Source: Halomarinibacterium sp034670265 (lineage in GTDB: Bacteria > Bacteroidota > Bacteroidia > Flavobacteriales > Flavobacteriaceae). From it: a stretch of 64,000 nt of DNA. The notes under the pieces were generated by a model that was not told the DNA's origin, did not search any database, and saw nothing but the letters and a program-made list of their open reading frames with translations. A program made the translations under genes and the position numbers. The stretch covers positions 372,001 through 436,000 of the forward strand of contig JAXMNU010000002.1 of assembly GCA_034670265.1 (NCBI GenBank), read 5' to 3'. Shown here piece by piece: positions 17,501 to 24,854 of this stretch (position 1 is its first letter; each line of letters opens with the position of its first letter).

Positions 17501-19061
17501 CTTGCTTCAAATAGCCGCAGATATTTCTACTGGGCTGGCTATGGTGTTCTCTTCCATATTAGGAATTGCTGGTATGATTACTGCCTTAATGATTGCCTTG
17601 ACTATAATTTCATGGGGAACACTTTCACCAGTAACAGGACCAGTTATAGGATGGATGGGAACCGTGATGACCTATGCTGGTTGGGGAGCTATTATTTCAG
17701 GGATTCTGGCAGTTTACTATAACAGTTTAGCCTATATCAAAAATCTACATGATGCGGGTACAGCTGAAACTGCAAGAGAATTGTTTGGTAATACCGAACA
17801 AATGAAGCAAAACGCTAGTGATGGTTTCCAAGGTGCTATGGCAATTGTAGAAGGTGTTGGAGCAGTAAAAATGGCACCTGGAATGCGCTCAGGACAATTA
17901 CTTGCAGATTTACCACCTAATCCAGGAGCATTCGCAAGACAGACTATTAGAGGGGCTCGAGAAGGGTTATCTAATATGGCGACATTACCTGCACGTGCGG
18001 CAAGAGGGGCAAGAAGATTATTCTCTGGTGGTAGACAAGGATTAGTGGCATTTAAACGAAAATTACAAGGGTTCTTTCGAAGAGCTGACGGGCCTGACAT
18101 TGATGGGCCAGGAACAGTAAGAAATACTACACCGGATGGTGGGGATTTAGGAAACTTCCAAGGCAGAAGAGTACAGTCTGAAATGGATCTTCCAGACGGT
18201 CACAAAGCCAGAGTACTAGATGACGGTCAATGTGCTATTTGTAGCAATTGTGAAAGAATACGTGGAAAATTTGGAGATGATTTAGATGCCAATCCAGACT
18301 TGGATGCCGAATTGAGAGGATACGAAGAGCGGTTAAGAAATAATCCTAATGATGCTGATGCCATTGACGGTCAAAGAAGGGTTCATAATGAATTAGAACA
18401 AGCTCAGGTAGAGAGAGTAAGTACTAGAGTACGTGATATAGAAGAAAGAATTAAACAAGGGGACAGAAGTATAACTAGAGAGGAATTCGAGCAGTACCAT
18501 AGAGATAAGCGTCTCATGGAGCAAAATTTAGACGAAATTGAAGCAAGGTACAGAGAAGCAAATCCTAACGGAAGTTTTGACAGGGATCGTATTCGTAGTG
18601 AAATGGAAAGTGGAAAGAGATTTAATGAAGATACAGGGCGTTTTGGAAATCCAAATGCGTCAAGAAGCAAGAGAAGCGAATATATGGGTAGTACCCCAAG
18701 AAAATCTTCATCTGTTGGTACAGAAGTGAAAGATCGCATGCGTGCCGATGGAAGATTGCGTGACAACCCATTAACAGGAAAAGAAGAAGTATATGGTCCA
18801 ATTAGAAAAGCAGATGGAACAATAGAAGATGGCTGGTTTGACATTGATGATGCAGATATGGGCCATCATCCATTAGATGCTGTTGACTTTTGGAATAATG
18901 GAGATCCCACACAAGGTATACCCTCAGGCAGAGAATTAGGGCCTAGACATCCTAGAGTACGCGAATGGATGACAGACTCAGGAAACTACGAGCTTCAGCA
19001 TTATGGATATAATAGAAGTATGGGAGGTGCAACGCAAAGCAGATATTTACCTCCTTTATAA
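14532..19061 (+). CDS. Giant eCIS cargo/polymorphic toxin: DUF4157 core plus C-terminal GH-E-like nuclease
   Basis: 1509 aa. The leader at 30-54 matches the previous cargo (QAKLAIGK, YEKEADSVADKVV). KCADCEAEE and KCAECQAEQ (Cys pairs at 120/123 and 150/153) flank VQK repeats. The eCIS core domain ends in HELTHTIQQ (HELTH 318-322). A long Glu/Gln/Ala-rich, probably helical region spans about 360-900. A hydrophobic membrane-active segment lies near 985-1075, and CAICSNC near 1234. The C-terminus, MGHHPLDAVDFW (GH at 1444-1445), NYELQHYGYNRS (E1487), fits the GH-E group of HNH/EndoVII nuclease toxins. It is thus read as a delivered DNase/RNase with a translocation segment. The nuclease call is by motif only. 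Two TPR-like genes follow, as expected for immunity. Confidence 0.8.
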   Translation: MRAFAKNNSQNGSPNSAVQKKGEDSFFGVQAKLAIGKRDDKYEKEADSVADKVVEKTQNKTSVFGGDSFFPATATPVQKSPFEEVQQKEETEEIQEKPLAESITPVVQLASDDEEIQEKCADCEAEEMVQKLPFEDIQKKEKEEVVQEKCAECQAEQMVQKAGIEFPELPEATEKPPVAEETTGTEAETTEEPTPEGGEAPTPEGQITLPTPKKKKKEKKEEMPLQTKKAENSNSSQNVESQLKASKGGGANLPSNTQQEMNSGFGADFSDVKIHTDSQAVQMNQQLGAHAFTSGNDIYFNEGKYNPETPSGKHLLAHELTHTIQQGASSSSIQKFAPEAKTVTPETAGEKPNDGAQVEGKANNKIDNDPNVEEGDDLSDEEKREKESPNRGEVRQEKGSVQAEGVSTPEVDRGSAAIEKTTSQKEELNSQVTEETPALEEEATTEGTEELSNMAQADLAAQEATQAEQAAQAVVIPEEPQPFQHPDVSAPVDSAGEALPRQASIDTQVRGLGYIGEMLREKGYEVKQHAAEKEIHAHGMQAVIAKQKEDLALAKEGTSKIETQNEERKEISEKSKKALDESKQRQQFVAAEAPGLKQEADEGKSDSSALASDANSKASQSQSEIPDDPDARADGEQQAEEMNQTSDGAQSMDDAINQTGERAQQYIQDAETAAEDNQQSETTITENDGIIAQIDGRTSEMNASNEASEASITNVSAGPDLVRQHSQRAAQSGEELISASIVIETELNAIQEEYLASMASIESKEDAQKRVQEEQEQQTPEVSPQEQQLYELAALTDEEQEEQVSQMSEEEKQGLLATLDMTIANTPDNGTDATEGARYQVNTGWGQGLQDAQDTVLRFGLESQYGALGTAAADGLGLGVPDPGDPRAPRIQEVDNARAQRLSGVLDIADQNMVHLSEEQQRLLAERLVAESITDDIANINVLQMGRDMLVGMVNPAMALQGVVGGLEKTFSGVANIFNAEAWERDPLGNLLQIAADISTGLAMVFSSILGIAGMITALMIALTIISWGTLSPVTGPVIGWMGTVMTYAGWGAIISGILAVYYNSLAYIKNLHDAGTAETARELFGNTEQMKQNASDGFQGAMAIVEGVGAVKMAPGMRSGQLLADLPPNPGAFARQTIRGAREGLSNMATLPARAARGARRLFSGGRQGLVAFKRKLQGFFRRADGPDIDGPGTVRNTTPDGGDLGNFQGRRVQSEMDLPDGHKARVLDDGQCAICSNCERIRGKFGDDLDANPDLDAELRGYEERLRNNPNDADAIDGQRRVHNELEQAQVERVSTRVRDIEERIKQGDRSITREEFEQYHRDKRLMEQNLDEIEARYREANPNGSFDRDRIRSEMESGKRFNEDTGRFGNPNASRSKRSEYMGSTPRKSSSVGTEVKDRMRADGRLRDNPLTGKEEVYGPIRKADGTIEDGWFDIDDADMGHHPLDAVDFWNNGDPTQGIPSGRELGPRHPRVREWMTDSGNYELQHYGYNRSMGGATQSRYLPPL

Positions 19062-19097
19062 ATATGATTATATTGTATAACTTAAAATATAAATAGC

Positions 19098-19523
19098 ATG
19101 GCTACCTTAGAACAAGAAATTAAAACCAAAGTAGAAAAACTTATTGACAAAGCAATGAGCGACTTCAATCCAGATGACATAAAGAGTACAATTTCTACTT
19201 TAGAAAAAGCATGGGATTTACTGCCCGAACCAAAAACAAAATGGAATGAAAGTTTTCTTGTTTCAAAATACATAACACACGTTTATTTTAATGCTAATAA
19301 ACTTGAAAATGCTCTAGAATGGGCTAAAACGTTTAATGAAAGTGATCCAGGTCGAGATTATGGAGAAAGTGAGTTTATGTTAGCAAAAGTTCAATTTAAG
19401 TTGGATAAAAAAGATCAAGCCCTCAAAAACTTCGAAATAGCTGATAAAAAATCAGACGGTAGAGTATGGAAGGGAGAGAAAGACATGGAATATTTCAAAT
19501 TTTATAAATCAAATGGCAAGTAA
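19098..19523 (+). CDS. TPR-like small protein, putative immunity protein 1
   Basis: 141 aa, all-helical TPR-like, no signal peptide. It contains the pattern (A/L)WDLLPEPKTKW ... NALEWAKTF ... MLAKVQFKLDKKDQALKNFE. Small TPR proteins with a 'LLPEPK..W' helix lie directly downstream of many polymorphic nuclease toxins and are treated as their immunity proteins. Here it follows the giant nuclease cargo after 36 bp. It overlaps the next gene by 11 bp. Immunity function is inferred from family pattern and position. Confidence 0.65.
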   Translation: MATLEQEIKTKVEKLIDKAMSDFNPDDIKSTISTLEKAWDLLPEPKTKWNESFLVSKYITHVYFNANKLENALEWAKTFNESDPGRDYGESEFMLAKVQFKLDKKDQALKNFEIADKKSDGRVWKGEKDMEYFKFYKSNGK

Positions 19524-19944
19524 AACTCTTAAAGAAGAAGTTTACAGTAAAATTCTTTTCCTAAGTAAAAAGGGTGAAGAAAAATTCGAAGAGGAATCTT
19601 TTGAGGAAGCGATTAACTATTATCAACAAGCCTTAGAATTACTTCCTTCTCCCAATTCGCAATGGGATGCAGCAACTTGGTTATATTCTGCTATAGGAGA
19701 TTGTCATTATTTCTCACAAAACTTTAAGGATTCGCTTTATTGCTTTCACGATGCTTATAACGCCCCAGGAGGAATAGAAAACCCGTTTGTTAATTTAAGG
19801 TTGGGTCAATGTTATTATGAATTGAAAGAAAAAGAAAAGGCAGAAGATTATCTCCTTAGAGCCTATATGCTAGAAGGGAAAAGTATATTCTCTTCAGAAA
19901 AGGCAAAATATTTTAATTACTTAAATAAAAAATTCAATCTATAA
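19513..19944 (+). CDS. TPR-like small protein, putative immunity protein 2 (paralogue)
   Basis: 143 aa. It shares the LELLPSPNSQW segment with the preceding protein and better preserves the family C-terminus: NPFVNLRLGQCYYELKEKEK followed by AEDYLLRAYMLEG. That C-terminus is typical of TPR immunity-type proteins near Rhs and other polymorphic toxins. The two genes look like a tandem duplication that has diverged strongly. Either one may be the true antitoxin, or both may bind different surfaces. A sequence break with hairpins follows before the patatin gene. Confidence 0.65.
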   Translation: MASKTLKEEVYSKILFLSKKGEEKFEEESFEEAINYYQQALELLPSPNSQWDAATWLYSAIGDCHYFSQNFKDSLYCFHDAYNAPGGIENPFVNLRLGQCYYELKEKEKAEDYLLRAYMLEGKSIFSSEKAKYFNYLNKKFNL

Positions 19945-19959
19945 AAATACACTGAAAAT

Positions 19960-19975
19960 AGGGGTAAATCCCCCT
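19960..19975 (+). promoter_or_regulatory. AGGGG-N6-CCCCT palindrome upstream of patatin gene
   Basis: AGGGGTAAATCCCCCT lies 63-78 bp upstream of the patatin start, in the gap after the immunity-like genes. A closely related element occurs at 63746-63760 before the S74 surface protein. The symmetric G/C arms around an AT core look like a binding site for a dimeric regulator. No regulator can be assigned. Confidence 0.4.
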
Positions 19976-19989
19976 TGCTAGAACTACTT

Positions 19990-20010
19990 AATAGCTATAA
20001 ATTAGCTATT
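19990..20010 (+). other. Inverted repeat before patatin gene
   Basis: AATAGCTA (19990-19997) and TAGCTATT (20003-20010) form a perfect 8-bp stem with a 5-nt loop, 28 bp upstream of the patatin ATG. No T-tract follows. It could be a second operator half or a leader-RNA hairpin. Confidence 0.35.
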
Positions 20011-20037
20011 TATGAATAATCTATCATAAAGTAAACA

Positions 20038-22659
20038 ATGACTAGTTTTTTTAAAGATATACTTAGGTTTATAGTGCGGAGTATTACTTGTCTCTTTAAG
20101 TACAACTGCCTTATTGCAAAACTGGAACACTTAAAAAAGTCTTTTAAAAACTTCTTTAAAGCTTCGGTTTTAAGTCTTGTAGTCATCGTCATTATTCTTT
20201 TGCTTTTAACTAAAATGGACCAAGCATTTACCATGATGGTGGATTTGGTTGAAAATCAGAATTCGAAGTTTTCACTATTGCTATCGTTTCTTTTCATCAA
20301 TGCTTTGGCCATAGTATTATCACATTATCCCATTTATACATATTACGCGGCTAATCTGAACAACTCTGGAGATTATACAGTATGGCACAAAGTAAATCCG
20401 CTTAAGTTTTGGCCTTTTAGAAAATTTCCAGCATTTATTTATACCACAAATAAAGAAAGTAAATACCAACCCGACAATTGGGCGAATTATTTTCGGTATT
20501 CAATCGGAATATTAATCCACGGGGTATGGATTCATTTTATCATTAGTAGCTTTCAGCCCAATCTCATATTTGAGAACTTTCCACTTCCCATTGTAAAAAC
20601 AATTATCTATGCCTTACTGCTTGTGCCGCTTATCGCCTACATTTATGTAAAGGAGAAGTTTACTTTTTATCAAAGAAAAGTAGATAAAGATGGTAATCCA
20701 CATTCTGAAGAAACTTTGAAGCACAATACTGAAAAACTCCAAGTGTATTACAAGCGACTGGGAATTGGCTATTTCTTTGTAGGGCTTATCTGTTTAATAC
20801 TATTTATTATCACCATTTTTATTGCCAATTTTAGCCCTGGAGGGTTCGTGGTATTACTACTCACGAGTTATGCATTTATGTTTAACTATGTTTTTTTCAG
20901 AATATTAAGAACCTCTTCTTCCAAAGTAAAAGCAACGCTCGAAAGTCCATTGCTACTTCCCATTTCTATGTTTATTGGGTTAATACGAAACTTTGAAAAA
21001 TCTGAACACTATCTTCTACTTTTCAATTTTAACTTTCTTGTTTCCATTGCCCTTTTAGTATATTCCACGATTGCGAGCATTAAAGGATGGGGTCTTACCA
21101 ACGGTATTCCTATATTATTAGCTTTCTTTTATTTCTATTATTTTGTTATTGCAAGTCTCGGGAAGTACTTTTTTGTCACAAAAAAATTGAATCTTTTCAC
21201 CACCAGAAGATTTAAGCTCCTCTTTGCAGCTTCGACAGTTTTTATCGTGCTCATTCTTGTCAGCCGAATTTTTAATGTTGAAACACGCACCCACGAACTT
21301 GATTTGGTCGAAAATGCCAAACTTCCTGTAAACGAGCTTCAGTTTTGGGATAGCATTCAGAAAAAACAGAACCCTACCCTATTCTTTATCGCTTCGCACG
21401 GAGGCGGATTAAAGGCAAATGTTTGGACGCTCAATGTGGTGAACACACTTCAGCAGGAAACACAAGGAAAACTTTTAGATAATACTATTGCTTTTTCAGG
21501 TGCTTCAGGGGGTTCCCTTGGTTTAGCTTTATACACTGGATTGTATCGGGAGGACGGATTAAATTTTGAAAAAATTCAACAGAAAATCGATACGCTTTCA
21601 AGACAAAACTACACCTCCATAGATTTAACGTTTACTTTTGGGGTAGATTCCTTCCGAAAAATTTGGCCTTTCAATCAAAAATATTCTTTACGTGATCGTC
21701 CCTACTACGCGATGCGGAAATATCAAAACCATATTGAAGACAAAACATCCAAAATATTATACGATACTTCTTTTCGGGATTATTGGAAACAAACCTTTCA
21801 GAAAACAGGGTATTTCCCCAGTTTAATCATGAATACAGCCAGTACAAAGGGTAGTCGAGGCATATTGTGGTCTGTGAAACCCAACGACTTTAATGCTATT
21901 TTTCCTTTTGCTGAAAATTTAGCCGAATTAAACGGAGGTAAAACGCTTCCCTATTACCAAGCAGTTTCAACCACTAACCGATTTCCAGTCTTTAGCCCTG
22001 CTGCTAAAATTCCAGGGTACGGGCACTATATTGATGCTGGAGCCATCGATAATAGCGGACTGTTGGGTTGTTTGGATCTTCACAACTATTTACTTCGGAA
22101 TGCTTCTTTTTTAAATGAAAAAAAGATAGCCTACATCGAAATTATAAATAGTAAAAGCCTTTACACTAACTATTTAGTTGAAAAGTTTAAAGAGGAAAAC
22201 AACATTGAGCATATCACCAAAAATGAAGTCGAAACCGACAACATTGTTGCCGACCTTCAAACGGGTTTAAACCTTGATAAAATTCCGGGGTATCTTAGCG
22301 ACTATCTTGCTAATTGGGAAGCTTCGCAGCCAGATAAGATTCAATATTTTCAGTTATTTATGCCTCATAAAGTATCGGTGGATGATGTTGAAGGCTATCT
22401 AAACGGAGAAATTGCAGATGAGGAGATTATTCAAAAACTATCCAACTTTTTAGCTGGAGAAAACAACCAAATATTAACCCTCACCGAAAAACCTGACAAA
22501 TCATTTTTCGACCCTTGGGAATTTTACGAGCCTACACTCTCTAGGCATTTAAGCAAAAGTAGTTTAGCTTACGTTAAAGCCATTTTGGAACATCCCATGC
22601 TTCGTAAGCAATTTGCTGAAATCACATCCTTAGCCAATCCACAAAACCAAACACCATGA
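20038..22659 (+). CDS. Polytopic membrane protein with C-terminal patatin-like phospholipase domain
   Basis: 873 aa. The first ~415 residues hold about eight or nine hydrophobic segments (for example 42-60, 78-100, 150-172, 185-203, 243-268, 328-350, 390-408), so the protein is anchored in the inner membrane. The C-terminal half is patatin-like: oxyanion Gly loop SHGGG (453-457), nucleophile motif G488-A-S490-G-G492, and the dyad Asp in D666-A-G668. Patatins hydrolyse acyl esters of phospholipids. Its stop overlaps the muramidase start by 4 bp, and the eCIS ATPase follows, so all three are coupled. A role in membrane breakage for particle release, or in lipid remodelling, is inferred. Confidence 0.8.
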   Translation: MTSFFKDILRFIVRSITCLFKYNCLIAKLEHLKKSFKNFFKASVLSLVVIVIILLLLTKMDQAFTMMVDLVENQNSKFSLLLSFLFINALAIVLSHYPIYTYYAANLNNSGDYTVWHKVNPLKFWPFRKFPAFIYTTNKESKYQPDNWANYFRYSIGILIHGVWIHFIISSFQPNLIFENFPLPIVKTIIYALLLVPLIAYIYVKEKFTFYQRKVDKDGNPHSEETLKHNTEKLQVYYKRLGIGYFFVGLICLILFIITIFIANFSPGGFVVLLLTSYAFMFNYVFFRILRTSSSKVKATLESPLLLPISMFIGLIRNFEKSEHYLLLFNFNFLVSIALLVYSTIASIKGWGLTNGIPILLAFFYFYYFVIASLGKYFFVTKKLNLFTTRRFKLLFAASTVFIVLILVSRIFNVETRTHELDLVENAKLPVNELQFWDSIQKKQNPTLFFIASHGGGLKANVWTLNVVNTLQQETQGKLLDNTIAFSGASGGSLGLALYTGLYREDGLNFEKIQQKIDTLSRQNYTSIDLTFTFGVDSFRKIWPFNQKYSLRDRPYYAMRKYQNHIEDKTSKILYDTSFRDYWKQTFQKTGYFPSLIMNTASTKGSRGILWSVKPNDFNAIFPFAENLAELNGGKTLPYYQAVSTTNRFPVFSPAAKIPGYGHYIDAGAIDNSGLLGCLDLHNYLLRNASFLNEKKIAYIEIINSKSLYTNYLVEKFKEENNIEHITKNEVETDNIVADLQTGLNLDKIPGYLSDYLANWEASQPDKIQYFQLFMPHKVSVDDVEGYLNGEIADEEIIQKLSNFLAGENNQILTLTEKPDKSFFDPWEFYEPTLSRHLSKSSLAYVKAILEHPMLRKQFAEITSLANPQNQTP

Positions 22660-23477
22660 AAACACTAAAATACAGATCACGAGGAAATGAAGTTTACATT
22701 TTGGAGGAACTTTTACTCGAAATGGGGTATAAAGTGTACGTCTCTAATTACTTCGGAAAAGATACCGACGCTGCGATTAAAGATTTTCAATCTAAGAATA
22801 ATTTGGTGGTCGATGGTATTGTGGGGCCTAAAACCTGGTCAAAACTTTTGGAGAAACAGCAACAGCTAACCATTTTTAATGATAAGTTTCTTTCTGAAGA
22901 AGATTTACAAGATTTCGCAACAAAATATAATTTAGAGTTAGCTGCCGTAAAAGCTGTAAACGAAGTTGAAAGTAGCGGAAAAGGCTTCTTACTTGACGGA
23001 AGACCAAGAATTCTTTTTGAAGGTCATGTGTTTTGGAGGCAATTAAAAAAGAAAGGATTAGAGCCTTCGCAATTTGTTTCCGATAGAAGTAAAAATGTAC
23101 TATACTCCAAGTGGACCAAGAAATTTTATGAAGGTGGAAAGCAAGAGTACGACCGTTTAGAAAAAGCTGCCGGCTTAAGCGATGACGATCGCGTTCACGA
23201 TGCGGCGTACGAATCGGCGTCGTATGGGTCTTTTCAGATTATGGGATTTCATTGGCAAAGCTTGGGTTATCCCAATGTGGATAGTTTTGTAGCGCATATG
23301 TACACACACGAAAAGGCACATTTGGAAGCCTTCGGAAAATTTTGTGAAGCCAATAACCTTATGAAGCATTTACGCTCTAAAAGTTGGGCGTCTTTTGCTA
23401 AAGGCTATAACGGCTCTGGATACAAGAAAAATAAATACGATACCAAACTAGAAGCAGCTTATAATAAATACAAGTAA
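22656..23477 (+). CDS. N-acetylmuramidase (DUF3380) with N-terminal peptidoglycan-binding domain
   Basis: 273 aa. Residues 1-68 form a PG_binding_1 domain (GNEVYILEELLLEMGY, DGIVGPKTWSKLLE). Residues ~85-270 match the N-acetylmuramidase family (VNEVESSGKGF, GRPRILFEGHVFW, then SYGSFQIMGFHW and AHLEAFGKFCEAN), as in phage endolysins. The Glu of VNEVES is the likely catalytic acid. It has no signal peptide, so like an endolysin it would need help to cross the inner membrane; the membrane patatin in front of it is a candidate. It abuts the ATPase gene directly. A role in releasing eCIS particles by lysis is plausible. Confidence 0.88.
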   Translation: MKTLKYRSRGNEVYILEELLLEMGYKVYVSNYFGKDTDAAIKDFQSKNNLVVDGIVGPKTWSKLLEKQQQLTIFNDKFLSEEDLQDFATKYNLELAAVKAVNEVESSGKGFLLDGRPRILFEGHVFWRQLKKKGLEPSQFVSDRSKNVLYSKWTKKFYEGGKQEYDRLEKAAGLSDDDRVHDAAYESASYGSFQIMGFHWQSLGYPNVDSFVAHMYTHEKAHLEAFGKFCEANNLMKHLRSKSWASFAKGYNGSGYKKNKYDTKLEAAYNKYK

Positions 23478-24803
23478 ATGGACACCTTGCATAAAGATTT
23501 AGACCTGGCATTTTCCTATTTAAGAGAAGTGATTTCGTGGCGCATTACCAACCCAGCAGGGTCTTTTATGGACGATTGCCCTACAATATCCAATGAGAAT
23601 TTAGGTGAATCGCTACCTGCAAAATTCATTAAGGAGAATGGTCTTTCACAAAAAGAAAAAGTCGTTTTACTTTTAGCGTTAGTCCCTCACCTCCTACCCA
23701 ATTTTTTATTGGAAGTAGTGACAGACGAATTCCCAAGTGGCACCGATTTTCCAGTATTTGGAGGTGTTAAGGGGAAAAATCACCGAGGGATTTTACCTAC
23801 GGGTGAAACCGTTCAGTTTTTATTGGGAGGCACTATTTTGGCTGAAAGAATTGAGTGTATTTCTCTATTTCAGGAGGAGCATATTTTCAATAAAAAAGAA
23901 ATTTTATACATAGATAAAGTACCCGATGGCGAACCGTTTATGAGCGGTAAATTACTACTGTTTAACGATATGGTGCATTTACTTACCACAGGAAAGGTTC
24001 CGCCACCAAAATTAAGCACCGATTTCCCTGCTGAAAAATTAGAAACACCCTTAACGTGGGACGATTTGGTATTAAACCAAAAGACACTAAATCATATAAA
24101 AGAGCTTGAAATTTGGTTAATGCATCATGAGCAATTGATGGAAGAATGGGAAATGAAGCACCGCATAAAAGCGGGTTACCGTGCCTTATTTTATGGCCCT
24201 CCCGGAACGGGAAAAACACTTACGGCAAGCCTTTTGGGAAAATACACTGAAAAACCTGTGTATAGAATTGACCTTTCCACAGTCGTCTCAAAGTACATTG
24301 GTGAAACCGAAAAACATCTATCGAATCTTTTTGATAGAGCGGCAAATAAAGATTGGATTCTGTTTTTTGATGAAGCCGATGCTATCTTCGGAAAGCGAAC
24401 CAATGTACGTGATGCGCACGATAAATACGCCAACCAAGAGGTTTCCTATTTGTTACAACGAGTGGAATCGCATCCCGGATTAGTGATTTTAGCTTCCAAT
24501 TTTAAGGACAATATCGACGAAGCCTTTACGAGAAGGTTTCAGTCCCTTTGTCCATTTGAATTGCCTGGCGAAAAGGAACGGAAGGAAATTTGGCTGAAAA
24601 ATAAACCTGAAAAACTACAATTTAGCGAGGATATCGATTTAGACTCCATCGCCCGAAAGTATGACCTAACCGGGTCTAACATTGTGAATATTATTCAGTA
24701 TTGCAGCTTACAGGTATTACATCAAAAAACAAACACTCTAACCCGCATTTTATTGATGGAAGGAATTAAACGGGAGTATCTAAAAGAGGATAGATTGTTT
24801 TAA
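23478..24803 (+). CDS. eCIS AAA+ ATPase, Afp15-like
   Basis: 441 aa. Walker A GPPGTGKT starts at residue 240, Walker B is FFDEADAIFG (D298, E299), and the second region of homology is TRRFQSLCPFELPG. The ~230 residues in front are a family-specific N-domain. Classic AAA ATPases of this type are core eCIS members (Afp15/PVC15), thought to act in particle assembly or effector loading. The start codon follows the muramidase stop with no gap. It is the last gene of the eCIS block and is followed by a hairpin terminator. Confidence 0.9.
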   Translation: MDTLHKDLDLAFSYLREVISWRITNPAGSFMDDCPTISNENLGESLPAKFIKENGLSQKEKVVLLLALVPHLLPNFLLEVVTDEFPSGTDFPVFGGVKGKNHRGILPTGETVQFLLGGTILAERIECISLFQEEHIFNKKEILYIDKVPDGEPFMSGKLLLFNDMVHLLTTGKVPPPKLSTDFPAEKLETPLTWDDLVLNQKTLNHIKELEIWLMHHEQLMEEWEMKHRIKAGYRALFYGPPGTGKTLTASLLGKYTEKPVYRIDLSTVVSKYIGETEKHLSNLFDRAANKDWILFFDEADAIFGKRTNVRDAHDKYANQEVSYLLQRVESHPGLVILASNFKDNIDEAFTRRFQSLCPFELPGEKERKEIWLKNKPEKLQFSEDIDLDSIARKYDLTGSNIVNIIQYCSLQVLHQKTNTLTRILLMEGIKREYLKEDRLF

Positions 24804-24804
24804 A

Positions 24805-24833
24805 AAAAGGGACACCTTTTGAGCATCCCTTTT
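24805..24833. terminator. Hairpin terminator at the end of the eCIS operon
   Basis: AAAAGGGA (24805-24812) pairs with TCCCTTTT (24826-24833). The A-rich and T-rich ends make it usable from both strands. It separates the eCIS ATPase (+) from the convergent M16 peptidase (-). Confidence 0.7.
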
Positions 24834-24854
24834 CTTACTTATTTAAAAAATTAA

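Noticed and set aside
18404..18844. 146-residue open frame on the minus strand inside the toxin
   Set aside because: Ser/Leu-rich composition typical of an antisense frame; the toxin frame has clear domains here.
1..24803. Prophage or type VI secretion system
   Set aside because: There is no capsid, portal, terminase or integrase. VgrG and PAAR occur, but the LysM/tube protein, CIS tape measure, DUF4157 cargo and Afp15-like ATPase point to eCIS and no Tss membrane-complex gene is seen.
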